DNA from: Streptomyces oceani
GTDB lineage: Bacteria; Actinomycetota; Actinomycetes; Streptomycetales; Streptomycetaceae
DNA length: 64,000 nucleotides
Direction: 5' to 3'
NCBI RefSeq assembly: GCF_001751245.1
Contig: NZ_LJGU01000148.1
Location: 84,106-148,105 of the forward strand
This document shows, in pieces, positions 8,706 to 17,837 of the stretch (positions are counted from its first letter, which is position 1; each line of letters opens with the position of its first letter). Below the pieces are notes generated by a model that saw only the letters and a program-made list of their open reading frames with translations, was not told the origin of the DNA and made no database searches. The position numbers and the translations under genes were made by a program.

Positions 8706-10259
8706 TCACCCCTGCTGGTTGGCCCACCACTCCTTGAGCGCGGCCACAGCCTCGTGCCGCTCCATGGGCCCCTTCTCCAGTCGCAGTTCAAGCAACTGCC
8801 GGTAGGCCCTGCCCACAACCGGCCCCGGCGGCACACCCAGCACCTCCATGATCTCGTTGCCGTTGAGATCCGGCCGAATGGCCTCCAGTTCCTCCTGCTC
8901 CTGAAGACGCGCGATCCGCTCCTCCAGTCCGTCATACGCCCGGGACAACGCGGCGGCCTTGCGCTTGTTCCGGGTCGTGCAGTCCGAGCGTGTGAGCTTG
9001 TGCAGCCTGGGCAGCAGTTGCCCCGCATCCCGTACGTACCGGCGGACGGCTGAGTCGGTCCATTCGCCCGTGCCGTAGCCATGGAAGCGCAAATGCAGCT
9101 CGACCAGCCGAGAGACGTCCTTCACCAGCTCGTTGGAGTACTTCAGGGCTGTCATCCGCTTCCGCGCCATTTTTGCCCCCACCACTTCGTGATGGTGAAA
9201 GGAAACCCGACCGTCACTCTCGAAACGTCGCGTGCGCGGCTTGCCAATATCGTGCAGAAGCGCGGCCAGCCGCAGCGTCAGGTCCGGACCGTCCTCTTCC
9301 AGGTCGATGGCCTGCTCCAGCACGATGAGCGAGTGCTCGTAAACGTCCTTGTGCCGGTGATGCTCGTCCCGTTCCAACCGCAAGGCGGGCACCTCCGGCA
9401 CCGTCCGCTGCGCCAACCCGGTGTCGACCAGCAGTCGCAGACCCTTGCGTGGCCGCGATGCCAAGATCAACTTACTGAACTCGTCGCGGACCCTCTCCGC
9501 GGAGACGATTTCGATGCGTTCGGCCATGGCCTGCATGGCGGCGACCACGTCACCCGCGACCTCGAAGTCCAGTTGGGCGGCGAAACGAGCCGCACGCAGC
9601 ATGCGAAGCGGATCATCGGAGAACGACGCTTCGGGCGTACCAGGCGTACGGAGCACCCGCTCCGAGAGGTCGTTCAAGCCACCATGGGGGTCGATGAAGA
9701 CCTTCTCCGGAAGCGCCACCGCCATCGCGTTAACCGTGAAATCCCGCCGCACGAGATCATCCTGGATCACGGCACCGTAGGAAACCTCGGGCTTACGGGA
9801 CGTACGGTCGTACGCCTCCGAACGGTAGGTCGTGATCTCGATGTCGAAGCACTGCCTGTCAGTGCCCCCTTCCGAGCCACGGGGAACCGCGGCCTCCGGA
9901 GCCTCACTGCCCTGCTCCGGTCCCGGAACGTACTTCTTGCAGCCCACCGTGCCGAACGCGATGCCCACATCCCAGACCGCGTCCGCCCAGGGGCGTACGA
10001 GCGCCAGGATCTCCTCGGGGCGAGCGTCGGTAGTGAAGTCCAGGTCGTTGCCCAGCCGGCCCAGCAAGGCGTCCCGCACTGAGCCACCCACCAAGGCCAG
10101 GCTGTGCCCCGCCCGCTGGAACCGGCTGGCCAGGTCGTCGGCCACGGGGGACACCCGCAACAGTTCGTTCACCGCACGGTGCTGCACCTCGTTCAGCTCC
10201 TGGGCCGCGGGGGGCGGCGACTGTTCGGTCTGCTGGTGGTCATCCATGGCATTCGGCAC
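8706..10259 (-). CDS. pcnA: CCA-adding tRNA nucleotidyltransferase
   Basis: Adds or repairs the 3' CCA of tRNAs (class II nucleotidyltransferase) in the cytoplasm. The head domain shows GGSVRDALLGR and DLDFTTDA with the metal-binding Asp pair, then RRDFTVNAMA. The HD domain shows LAALLHDIGKPRTR and HHHEVVGA. At 517 residues it has the usual actinobacterial length. The start is uncertain: the GTG at 10259 (VPNAMDD) matches the family's N-terminus as I recall it, with the ATG at 10247 as an alternative; neither has a clear ribosome site. tRNA genes in this window both with and without an encoded CCA end show the need for it. Confidence 0.93.
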   Translation of the reverse strand: MPNAMDDHQQTEQSPPPAAQELNEVQHRAVNELLRVSPVADDLASRFQRAGHSLALVGGSVRDALLGRLGNDLDFTTDARPEEILALVRPWADAVWDVGIAFGTVGCKKYVPGPEQGSEAPEAAVPRGSEGGTDRQCFDIEITTYRSEAYDRTSRKPEVSYGAVIQDDLVRRDFTVNAMAVALPEKVFIDPHGGLNDLSERVLRTPGTPEASFSDDPLRMLRAARFAAQLDFEVAGDVVAAMQAMAERIEIVSAERVRDEFSKLILASRPRKGLRLLVDTGLAQRTVPEVPALRLERDEHHRHKDVYEHSLIVLEQAIDLEEDGPDLTLRLAALLHDIGKPRTRRFESDGRVSFHHHEVVGAKMARKRMTALKYSNELVKDVSRLVELHLRFHGYGTGEWTDSAVRRYVRDAGQLLPRLHKLTRSDCTTRNKRKAAALSRAYDGLEERIARLQEQEELEAIRPDLNGNEIMEVLGVPPGPVVGRAYRQLLELRLEKGPMERHEAVAALKEWWANQQG

Positions 10260-10416
10260 AGCAGCACAGGGTACGTCGAGCGCCCTCTTCGATGCCGCCG
10301 TCCCCCGTGGATCATGACAGGATGCGGAAGCCACGGCACTTCACTCGCCAAGCGATCGTTACCATCAGAGGTCCGGACGACCAGACACCCACGACTGAAC
10401 GACGGGACGGACAAGC

Positions 10417-13191
10417 GTGGCCGAAGCGGCAGAGATGCGGGGCACTCCGACCGCTCCCCTTCGCGGCACGCTGCGACGCGCGGCGGTCGCTTTGCTCACG
10501 ATCCTGCCCTTGCTGAGCATCTTGCTCGCGAGCGCCGCGCCGACGAGTCAGGCGACGGGACTCGACCCCTCGCGGTCCGCCCCGGGGAGCGCCGACCAAC
10601 CGGCCCGGGCCTCGCATGCGGCGGATTCCCCGGCGTCCGTACGGCAGGCTTCCGCGGAACGGGTTACTCCGGCGAGTCAGAGCGCGCCCACCGCCCCCTC
10701 GACCCGTTCCGCCCGTCCGGTCGACATCTCGGTCGACAATCTCGATCCGGCCGTGCCCCGGCCCGGCGACACCGTCACGATCGCCGGCTCCGCCACCAAC
10801 ACCGGCAACCGGGCGGTCTCGGACAGCCGGGTCGGCGTACAGCTGGGCCCCGCCATGAACAGCCGCAGCGCCATAGAGGAGACGAGCGGCTCGAACGGAC
10901 CACTCACCGGAGGGGGAGCGACCCCGGCCAAGGGCCAGAGCACGAAGCTCGAAAGCCTGGCTCCGGGGGTCACCCGATCCTTCACGCTCAAGATCCCCGC
11001 AGACGAACTCGCTCTCGACGAGAACGGCGTCTATCCCCTGGCCGTGACCCTCACCGGCCAGACCAGGGCCAAACCGTACGCCCACGTCCTCGGGTCCCAA
11101 CGGAGCTTCCTGCCCTGGCAAACCTCCGCGCCCCAGGAGAGGACCCAGCTGACCTACATGTGGCCGCTGATCTCCTCCTCCCACCTCACCGCCCGTACCG
11201 AGTCGAACGAGCAGCAGACCTCGGTCTTCCGGAACGACGACCTCGAGCAGGCGATCGCCCCCGGTGGCAGGTTGCAGCAGTTGGTGGCCCTGGGTGCCGA
11301 ACTGCCGATCACCTGGGTCATCGATCCGGATCTGTTGGCCAGTGTCGAGGCCATGACGCAGCCCTACGAGGTGCGTACGGAGGACGGCCGTACGGAACCG
11401 GGCAAGGCACAGGCAAACGCCAAGCAGTGGCTGAACGACCTCCAGGAGGCAGTCGACGGGGAGGAGATCGTCGCCCTGCCCTTCGCCGACCCGGATCTGG
11501 CCTCGCTCGCGCACCAGGGCAAGCAGGTGCCAGGCGCCCTCGGACGGCTGCGTCCCGCCACCGAGCTGGCCCGGAAAACCGTCCAGGCCATCCTGCACAC
11601 CAAACCCAACACGGACTTCGCCTGGCCGGTCGAGGGAGCCGTGGACCCGTCCGTGGTGGGCGTCGCCACCTCCGCCGGCGCCTCCAATGTCATCGCGCGC
11701 AGTGACAGCATGGGCGAGCGGGGCCGCATCCCGTACACCCCGACCGCCGCACGGCCCGTCGGTGGCGGTACGACCGCGGTGGTGGCCGACCACCGGCTGT
11801 CAACGGCCTTCGACGGGGACCTGACTCGCGCCGGCAAGTCCACCCAGGCCGTGCAGCGCTTCCTGGCGGAGACCCTGTCGATCACACAGCAGGTGCCCAA
11901 TAAGCAGCGCAGCATTGTCGTGGCACCACAGCGTCAGCCGACGGTCTCGCAGGCACGAGCCATGGCCGAGGCGCTGGCCGCCCTGGACACGGACGGAGGC
12001 TGGACCGTGGGCACGAGCCTCTCGGACGCCGCCAAGGCCGAACCAGACCCGTCGGCCCGACGTACGCTCCCCGGCCCCGGCGCGTATCCGGCGGCGCTGC
12101 GTGAGCACGAACTGCCGACCGAGGCGTTCGAGCAGGTGCAGAAGACGCAGCACACGCTGGACAACTTCAGCGAGATCCTCTCCCGCGAGGACCGGGTCGT
12201 CGCACCCTTCGGCAATGCCATAGAGCGCGAGGTCTCCAACTCCTGGCGGGGCGAAGCCGAGCAGGCAGCGCGGTTCCGGGAGTCGGTGCAGGACTACCTG
12301 CTCGGGCTGACCCGCGAGGTACACCTGATTCAGAAGTCCGACCTCACCCTGTCCGGACGCAGCGCCACGATTCCGGTGACGGTGCAGAACAACCTCGTGC
12401 AGGGCGTGGACGGCCTGGTCCTGCGGCTCGAGTCCAGCAGGAGCATCGGTCTGGAGGTCGGGGAGACCCAGGCGGTGGTCGTGGACGGCGGGCACAGCCA
12501 GTCCGTCAAGTTCGACACCACGGCCAAGGCCAACGGTCGCACCACGGTCACCGCTCAGCTGTACACGAAGGACGGCAAGCCGTACGGCCCGCCCATGACG
12601 TTCCAGGTGAAGGTCACGTCGATCACGTCGACAGTGCTGCTGGTAATCGCCGGTGGGGTGCTGCTCGTCGTGCTGGCCGGCGTCCGTATGTACACCCAGC
12701 GCAAGCGAAGGGGCGCGACCGTATCGGACCCGGATGGCAACGACAGTCCAGCCGGTACGTCGGGTCCGCCCGGTGCGGGTCCCTCGGGCGGTGGCGCGGA
12801 AGGGCCGGACGGAGCCGACGGTGAGGACGACGGGTCGGACGACTCCGACAGCCCGGAAGGGACGGGTACGGCGGACGTCGAAAGCCCGGAGGAGTCAGAG
12901 GCCTCTGGGCGGCGGGAAGGCCCCGCCTCTGCTGGGCGTGCGACGCATGACACAACCGAGGTGGAGCGGGAAGGGCCTCCGGATGCGTCACAGTCGGAAA
13001 GGGCGTCAGGCCCAGCCGCGACCGCGCGCCGGGGATCGGCACCGGAAGCCGAGGTGGAGGGCTCGGACTCGACAGCCCAGGTGGTAGCGGCCGATGGTTC
13101 CGGCCGCCCGGAGCAGGCGGGTGAGCGGGGCTCGGACACCGCAGCGGAAAGCAGCGGGCCGCAGGACACGGGTGAGAAAGTGGAGCGTTGA
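10417..13191 (+). CDS. DUF6049-type secreted, membrane-anchored protein
   Basis: A 924-residue envelope protein of unknown function that stands just before murJ in streptomycetes. It has a signal peptide (about residues 12-40, ending near SAAPTSQATG), a large external part with an Ig-like segment (VDISVDNLDPAVPRPGDTV...), a central domain, and a second beta-rich region (LSGRSATIPVTVQNNL). A C-terminal membrane helix lies around residues 735-757 (STVLLVIAGGVLLVVLAGV). It ends in a cytoplasmic tail of about 160 residues extremely rich in Asp, Glu, Gly and Ser. The GTG at 10417 is used; ATG 10435 is an alternative. Only 33 bases separate it from murJ, so an operon is likely. Function is not predicted. 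Confidence 0.85.
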   Translation: MAEAAEMRGTPTAPLRGTLRRAAVALLTILPLLSILLASAAPTSQATGLDPSRSAPGSADQPARASHAADSPASVRQASAERVTPASQSAPTAPSTRSARPVDISVDNLDPAVPRPGDTVTIAGSATNTGNRAVSDSRVGVQLGPAMNSRSAIEETSGSNGPLTGGGATPAKGQSTKLESLAPGVTRSFTLKIPADELALDENGVYPLAVTLTGQTRAKPYAHVLGSQRSFLPWQTSAPQERTQLTYMWPLISSSHLTARTESNEQQTSVFRNDDLEQAIAPGGRLQQLVALGAELPITWVIDPDLLASVEAMTQPYEVRTEDGRTEPGKAQANAKQWLNDLQEAVDGEEIVALPFADPDLASLAHQGKQVPGALGRLRPATELARKTVQAILHTKPNTDFAWPVEGAVDPSVVGVATSAGASNVIARSDSMGERGRIPYTPTAARPVGGGTTAVVADHRLSTAFDGDLTRAGKSTQAVQRFLAETLSITQQVPNKQRSIVVAPQRQPTVSQARAMAEALAALDTDGGWTVGTSLSDAAKAEPDPSARRTLPGPGAYPAALREHELPTEAFEQVQKTQHTLDNFSEILSREDRVVAPFGNAIEREVSNSWRGEAEQAARFRESVQDYLLGLTREVHLIQKSDLTLSGRSATIPVTVQNNLVQGVDGLVLRLESSRSIGLEVGETQAVVVDGGHSQSVKFDTTAKANGRTTVTAQLYTKDGKPYGPPMTFQVKVTSITSTVLLVIAGGVLLVVLAGVRMYTQRKRRGATVSDPDGNDSPAGTSGPPGAGPSGGGAEGPDGADGEDDGSDDSDSPEGTGTADVESPEESEASGRREGPASAGRATHDTTEVEREGPPDASQSERASGPAATARRGSAPEAEVEGSDSTAQVVAADGSGRPEQAGERGSDTAAESSGPQDTGEKVER

Positions 13192-13224
13192 GTCAGCCGG
13201 CCGAACAGGGGCAGGGGTAGGTAG

Positions 13225-15870
13225 ATGAACGCACCGTACGACGGTGATCGCAGCCACAGGCCCCATGGCGGCTCCCCGCCGCCGGAAGACACCCACGCCC
13301 ACGATCGCCGGGGGCAGGACCCGCGCGCCTCCGATCCCCGCGCCCCTGAGCAGCACCCAGACCAGTACGCACCGTATCAGCAGTACTACACGCCGCATGG
13401 TTCGGACGCCAGCCGGTACCCCCCCGATCCCTACGGGGACCAGCCAGCCGCCCAGCACGATCCGTACGCTCAGGGGGCTCACGGCCAGTACAACCAGTAC
13501 AGCCAAGACCCCTACGGGCAACACCCGCACCACCAGAGTCGTTACCCTCAGGGACCGCATTACGGGCATTCAGCACAACACCACCAGGCAGCCGCCCAGC
13601 ACGATCCGTACGCACAGGGGGCTCACGGCCAGTACAACCAGTACAGCCAAGACCCCTACGGGCAACACCCGCACCACCAGGCTCAGCAGCCGCCCAGTTC
13701 CCACGCAGCCGACCCGCGCTCCTGGGCCCCCGAGCCGATGCCGCAGCCCGAGCGCACCTCACAGTATTTCCCGTACGGTGATGATCCGGCGACTGTGCAG
13801 TTCACCGGCGTCGACGACCTGCTCACTCAGGCGCCCTGGTGGCAGCAACGGCACTCCGCGCCTGCCTCCCCGGACGTGCCGGGACCAGGCTCCGGAGCCG
13901 CGCCCTCCGGCGGCCCCCCTATGGGCTCGAAACCGGATGCGCAGGACGCCTTCGCCCACCTGTTCCGTGATCAGTATCCGCAACACGCCCAGGTTCCTCA
14001 CCCGCACCAGCAGTACTGGCAGGGCCATGCCCAGGGGCAAGTCCCCGCCGGCGGGCACCCCGGACAGCAGCAGTACGCCCATCCGCAGCAGCATTACGCG
14101 CCACAGCAAAGCCAACAGACCCAGCAGATCCGGCAGCCTGGTCACCGGTACTCCGCACCTCAGCACCCGGGACCGCCCCAACCTCCCGCGACCGGCGAAC
14201 CCGCCGACGGTCCCGCTGATCAGCAGTCCGGTGGGAAGGCATCCGGCCTGCTGAAGTCCAGCACTCTGATGGCCGCGGGCACCATGGTCTCCCGGCTCAC
14301 CGGCTTCGTACGCTCCGCCCTCGTGCTCGTCGCACTGGGTGCGACGCTCCTCGGTGACAGCTACCAGCTCGCCATCACGCTGCCAACGATGATCTATATC
14401 CTCACCGTCGGCGGCGGCCTCAACTCGGTCTTCGTCCCCCAGTTGGTCCGGGCGATGAAGGAGGACGAGGACGGCGGCGAAGCGTATGCCAACCGCCTTC
14501 TCACACTGGTCGCGGTCATCCTCGGCGGTCTCGCCGTGCTGGCGGTGGTGGCTGCGCCACTGCTGGTGCGCATGATGTCGGTAGAGATCGCGACCGACAA
14601 GGAGGCCGACGACATCGCGGTCACCTTCGTCCGCTTCTGCCTGCCCTCCATCTTCTTCATGGGCATCCATGTCGTGATGGGCCAGATCCTGAACGCCCGC
14701 GGCCGGTTCGGCGCGATGATGTGGACACCCGTCCTCAACAACATCGTGATCATCTTCACCGTGTGCCTCTTCCTCTGGGTCTACGGCACCGCGGGCACCT
14801 CCGGTCTGAACGAGGACACGGTCCCGCCCGAGGGCGTAACGCTGCTGGGAGTCGGCACCCTGCTCGGGCTGGTAACCCAGGCGCTGGCCATGGTGCCGTA
14901 CCTGCGCGCCACCGGATTCCGCGTCCGGCCCCGCTTCGACTGGCGCGGACACGGCTTGGGGAAGGCCGCCAAGCTGGCCAAGTGGACAGTGCTGTTCGTG
15001 CTCGCGAACCACGCCGGCGTCCTCGTCGTCACCCAGCTGTCCACGAAGGCCGGCTCGATCGCCATCGACGACGGCCACCTCGGCACGAACTACATCGCGT
15101 ACTCCAACGCCCAACTCATCTGGACCATGCCGCACGCCATCATCACCGTCTCCGTGATGGCCGCCCTGCTGCCCAGACTCTCGCGCTCCGCCAACGACGG
15201 CGACACCGGTTCCGTCCGCGAGGACATCTCGCAGGGCCTACGGAACGCCGGCGTCGCCATCGTGCCCATCGCCTTCGGCTTCATCGCCCTCGGCATCCCC
15301 ATGTGCACCTTCATCTACGGCTCAGGGGGCATCGGGGGTGCCGAGACCATGGGCTACATGCTGATGGCCTTCGGCCTCGGCCTGGTGCCGTACTCGGTGC
15401 AGTACATCGTGCTGCGCGCCTTCTACGCGTACGAGGACACACGCACGCCCTTCTACAACACGGTCATCGTCGCCGCCGTCAACGCCGCCGCCTCGGTGGC
15501 GTGCTACCTCATCCTGCCGGCCCGTTGGGCCGTGGTCGGCATGGCGGCCTCGTACGGCATCGCGTACGTCATCGGTGTGGGCGTGGCGTGGCGGCGACTG
15601 CGGCGGAAGCTGGACGGTGACCTGGACGGGGCCCGTGTCGTCCGCACCTACGCGCGGCTGGGCGGCGCCAGCCTGCCCGCCGCTCTCGCCTCCGGCGCCA
15701 CCGCGTACGCGGTCACCCACGCACTCGGCCAGGACATGATCGGCTCCCTCTGCGCGCTGCTGGCCGGAGGAATCGTGCTGGCGGTGGTCTTCGTATGGAC
15801 CTCCAAGCGAATGCGTATCCAGGAAATGACGGCGATGATCGGCATGGTCCGTTCTCGTCTCGGCAGGTGA
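13225..15870 (+). CDS. murJ: lipid II flippase MurJ with long repetitive N-terminal extension
   Basis: Moves the peptidoglycan precursor lipid II across the membrane. Residues about 340-881 are a 14-helix MurJ/MviN core (SSTLMAAGTMVSRLTGFVRS at its start). Residues 1-335 are a cytoplasmic His/Gln/Pro/Tyr-rich low-complexity extension with a 92-base duplication (13445-13536 and 13589-13680). Typical MurJ proteins are about 510-560 residues, so the extension is unusual in length though extensions are common in actinobacteria. The ATG at 13225 follows a purine-rich GGGGTAGGTAG stretch. It is followed by the pseudokinase gene, mirroring mycobacteria where the two domains are fused in one MviN protein. 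Confidence 0.93.
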   Translation: MNAPYDGDRSHRPHGGSPPPEDTHAHDRRGQDPRASDPRAPEQHPDQYAPYQQYYTPHGSDASRYPPDPYGDQPAAQHDPYAQGAHGQYNQYSQDPYGQHPHHQSRYPQGPHYGHSAQHHQAAAQHDPYAQGAHGQYNQYSQDPYGQHPHHQAQQPPSSHAADPRSWAPEPMPQPERTSQYFPYGDDPATVQFTGVDDLLTQAPWWQQRHSAPASPDVPGPGSGAAPSGGPPMGSKPDAQDAFAHLFRDQYPQHAQVPHPHQQYWQGHAQGQVPAGGHPGQQQYAHPQQHYAPQQSQQTQQIRQPGHRYSAPQHPGPPQPPATGEPADGPADQQSGGKASGLLKSSTLMAAGTMVSRLTGFVRSALVLVALGATLLGDSYQLAITLPTMIYILTVGGGLNSVFVPQLVRAMKEDEDGGEAYANRLLTLVAVILGGLAVLAVVAAPLLVRMMSVEIATDKEADDIAVTFVRFCLPSIFFMGIHVVMGQILNARGRFGAMMWTPVLNNIVIIFTVCLFLWVYGTAGTSGLNEDTVPPEGVTLLGVGTLLGLVTQALAMVPYLRATGFRVRPRFDWRGHGLGKAAKLAKWTVLFVLANHAGVLVVTQLSTKAGSIAIDDGHLGTNYIAYSNAQLIWTMPHAIITVSVMAALLPRLSRSANDGDTGSVREDISQGLRNAGVAIVPIAFGFIALGIPMCTFIYGSGGIGGAETMGYMLMAFGLGLVPYSVQYIVLRAFYAYEDTRTPFYNTVIVAAVNAAASVACYLILPARWAVVGMAASYGIAYVIGVGVAWRRLRRKLDGDLDGARVVRTYARLGGASLPAALASGATAYAVTHALGQDMIGSLCALLAGGIVLAVVFVWTSKRMRIQEMTAMIGMVRSRLGR
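13445..13680 (+). repeat. 92-bp direct repeat in murJ (two copies, 144 bp apart)
   Basis: Bases 13445-13536 and 13589-13680 are identical over 92 bases except one silent change (T at 13470, A at 13614). They encode QPAAQHDPYAQGAHGQYN and the following residues to HPHHQ twice. The near-perfect match at DNA level, including third positions, points to a recent duplication or to ongoing gene conversion. Confidence 0.95.
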
Positions 15871-16008
15871 CACGAGCATGAACAGCAGACGCGGAACACA
15901 ACCATCCGCCGACACTGCGTGTCGTGCATAACGGCGGCTGTAGGGACAATCGTTTCGGGCTGGTTCCGGCAATCAGCCGAACAAACGGAATGGGGAGGCA
16001 GAACGACG

Positions 16009-17787
16009 GTGGCGGAACGGAACACAGCTGCCGTCGACGTGGCCAGCACGAGCGGCGAGCACGAAGCGCAGTCCGCACAGGCGGACGAGGCCACGGCCGA
16101 CGGTGCGACCGAACAGTACGACGGTGATGGGAGCGATACGGCTGCCACCACAGAGACACCGACCTCCGAGACCGAGCACGAAACCGATACCAGCTCAACG
16201 ACCGCCACCAGAGATCTCGCCACCAACCCCCGGCCCCACTCCCCGGAGACCGTCCTCCCCGAGCCACCCGACCTGCACAGCGGACACAAACTCGCACAGC
16301 GCTACCGCCTCGAGGAGTGCATCACCCGGCGCGACGGATTCAGCAGCTGGCGGGCCGTCGACGAGATGCTGCGCCGGGCGGTGGGCGTGCACGCACTCGC
16401 CGCTCACCACCCACGAGCACGCTCCGTGCTCGCCGCCGCCCGCTCCGCCGCTCTGCTCGGTGATCCCCGGTTCGTACAGGTCCTGGACGCCGTCGAGGAG
16501 GAGGGCCTCGTCTACGTCGTCCATGAATGGCTTCCCGACGCCACCCCGTTGAGCGAGTTGCTGGCCGCCGCGCCTCTGCCCGCACACGAGGCATATCAGC
16601 TCGTGAGACAACTGGCGGAAGCCCTCACCGCGGCCCACCGGGAAGGATTGGCCCATCTGCGGATCAATCCGTCCTCCGTGCTCCGCACCGGAGCCGGCCA
16701 GTACCGCATCCGCAGCCTGGCGGTGAGTGCGGCACTTCGCGGTACCAGCAGCGATCGGCCGCAGCGCGCCGATACGGCAGCCATCGGTGCCCTGTTGTAC
16801 GCCGCGCTCACCCAGCGCTGGCCGTACGCGGACGGCGCCCACGGTCTCAGCGGAGTAGGCAACCTGAGCGGGGGCCAGCTGATCGCTCCCGAACAGGTGC
16901 GTGCCGGAGTGCATCGCGGGCTCTCACGACTGGCGATGCGGGCCCTCCGGGAGGAGAGTGCCGGTGGACAGGACGACCAGTCATGTTCCACTCCGGAGGA
17001 ACTCCGCACAGCAGTCGCCGAGCTACCACGCATCCGTCCCCCGGAGCACTCCCTCGCGTCGCCCGTCGCGCCCCAGCCAAGCCGGGCGCAGGCTGGTGGC
17101 CGGGGGATCGGCCCAACGCCACACGGGGGTTCCGACGCCGCCGCGGCATCCGAACCCACACCTCCGACGCTGCCCGGGCGTACTGGAAAGACGCTGAAGT
17201 GGGGCGTCTCGGCCTTGCTCATCATCGCGCTCGGCCTCGGCAGCTGGCAGGTCGCCGACACGCTGCTCAAGGGCGACAGCCCAGGCAACTCTCCCGGTAA
17301 TCAGACCGAGGACGAATCCGATCAAGAGCCCATCAGCAGCTCTCCCATCAAGATCGTCGATGCTCAGGACATCGACCCCCAGGGCGACGGTTCGGAGAAC
17401 CCGAAGACCGTCCGCGATGCTATTGACGACGATCCGAAAACGTCCTGGTACACACGCAACTACTACGGTCAGTCCGACTTCGGCAACCTCAAGTCCGGCG
17501 TCGGCCTGGTCCTGGACCTCGATAAGCCACAGCCGATCAACAAGGTCCAGGTGCGGTTCCAAGGACAGACATCCGCCGAGGTGCGGGCCGCGCCGAAGAA
17601 CACCACCTCCGCGCCCAGTAACCCCGGTGCTTTCCGCAAGCTCACGGAAAGCACCGGGGACAAGCTGAACTACCGCACGAAGAAGCCCGTCACCACGCGG
17701 TTTGTACTGGTCTGGCTCACGGAACTCCCGCTGGCCGAGGACGGCAACTACCGTGGCCGGATCACTGAGGTCAACGTATTCGGCTAA
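16009..17787 (+). CDS. membrane pseudokinase with extracellular discoidin-like domain
   Basis: A 592-residue protein with a Ser/Thr-kinase fold (about 98-340) that lacks catalysis. The HRDIKPAN loop reads HLRINPSS (H216; Asp to Arg, Lys to Asn), the VAIK lysine is absent (AVGVHAL) and the DFG site is RSLAVS. A membrane helix follows (397-418), then an outside beta-sandwich (about 450-592, TVRDAIDDDPKTSWYT, ITEVNVF) resembling F5/8-type carbohydrate-binding domains. In Mycobacterium the MviN pseudokinase, once phosphorylated by PknB, recruits FhaA; here pknB and fhaA lie 35-44 kb away. I chose the GTG at 16009, ten bases after GGGGAGG. sigM follows 50 bases later. Confidence 0.88.
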   Translation: MAERNTAAVDVASTSGEHEAQSAQADEATADGATEQYDGDGSDTAATTETPTSETEHETDTSSTTATRDLATNPRPHSPETVLPEPPDLHSGHKLAQRYRLEECITRRDGFSSWRAVDEMLRRAVGVHALAAHHPRARSVLAAARSAALLGDPRFVQVLDAVEEEGLVYVVHEWLPDATPLSELLAAAPLPAHEAYQLVRQLAEALTAAHREGLAHLRINPSSVLRTGAGQYRIRSLAVSAALRGTSSDRPQRADTAAIGALLYAALTQRWPYADGAHGLSGVGNLSGGQLIAPEQVRAGVHRGLSRLAMRALREESAGGQDDQSCSTPEELRTAVAELPRIRPPEHSLASPVAPQPSRAQAGGRGIGPTPHGGSDAAAASEPTPPTLPGRTGKTLKWGVSALLIIALGLGSWQVADTLLKGDSPGNSPGNQTEDESDQEPISSSPIKIVDAQDIDPQGDGSENPKTVRDAIDDDPKTSWYTRNYYGQSDFGNLKSGVGLVLDLDKPQPINKVQVRFQGQTSAEVRAAPKNTTSAPSNPGAFRKLTESTGDKLNYRTKKPVTTRFVLVWLTELPLAEDGNYRGRITEVNVFG

Positions 17788-17837
17788 GTGGGAAGCGACC
17801 AGCGAATCCCGGGATAGGCGTAGAAGGGGTGCGACCT

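Noticed and set aside
17791-17816. Sigma-R promoter before sigM
   Set aside because: GGAAG is present but the triplet 18 bases on is ATA, not GTT.
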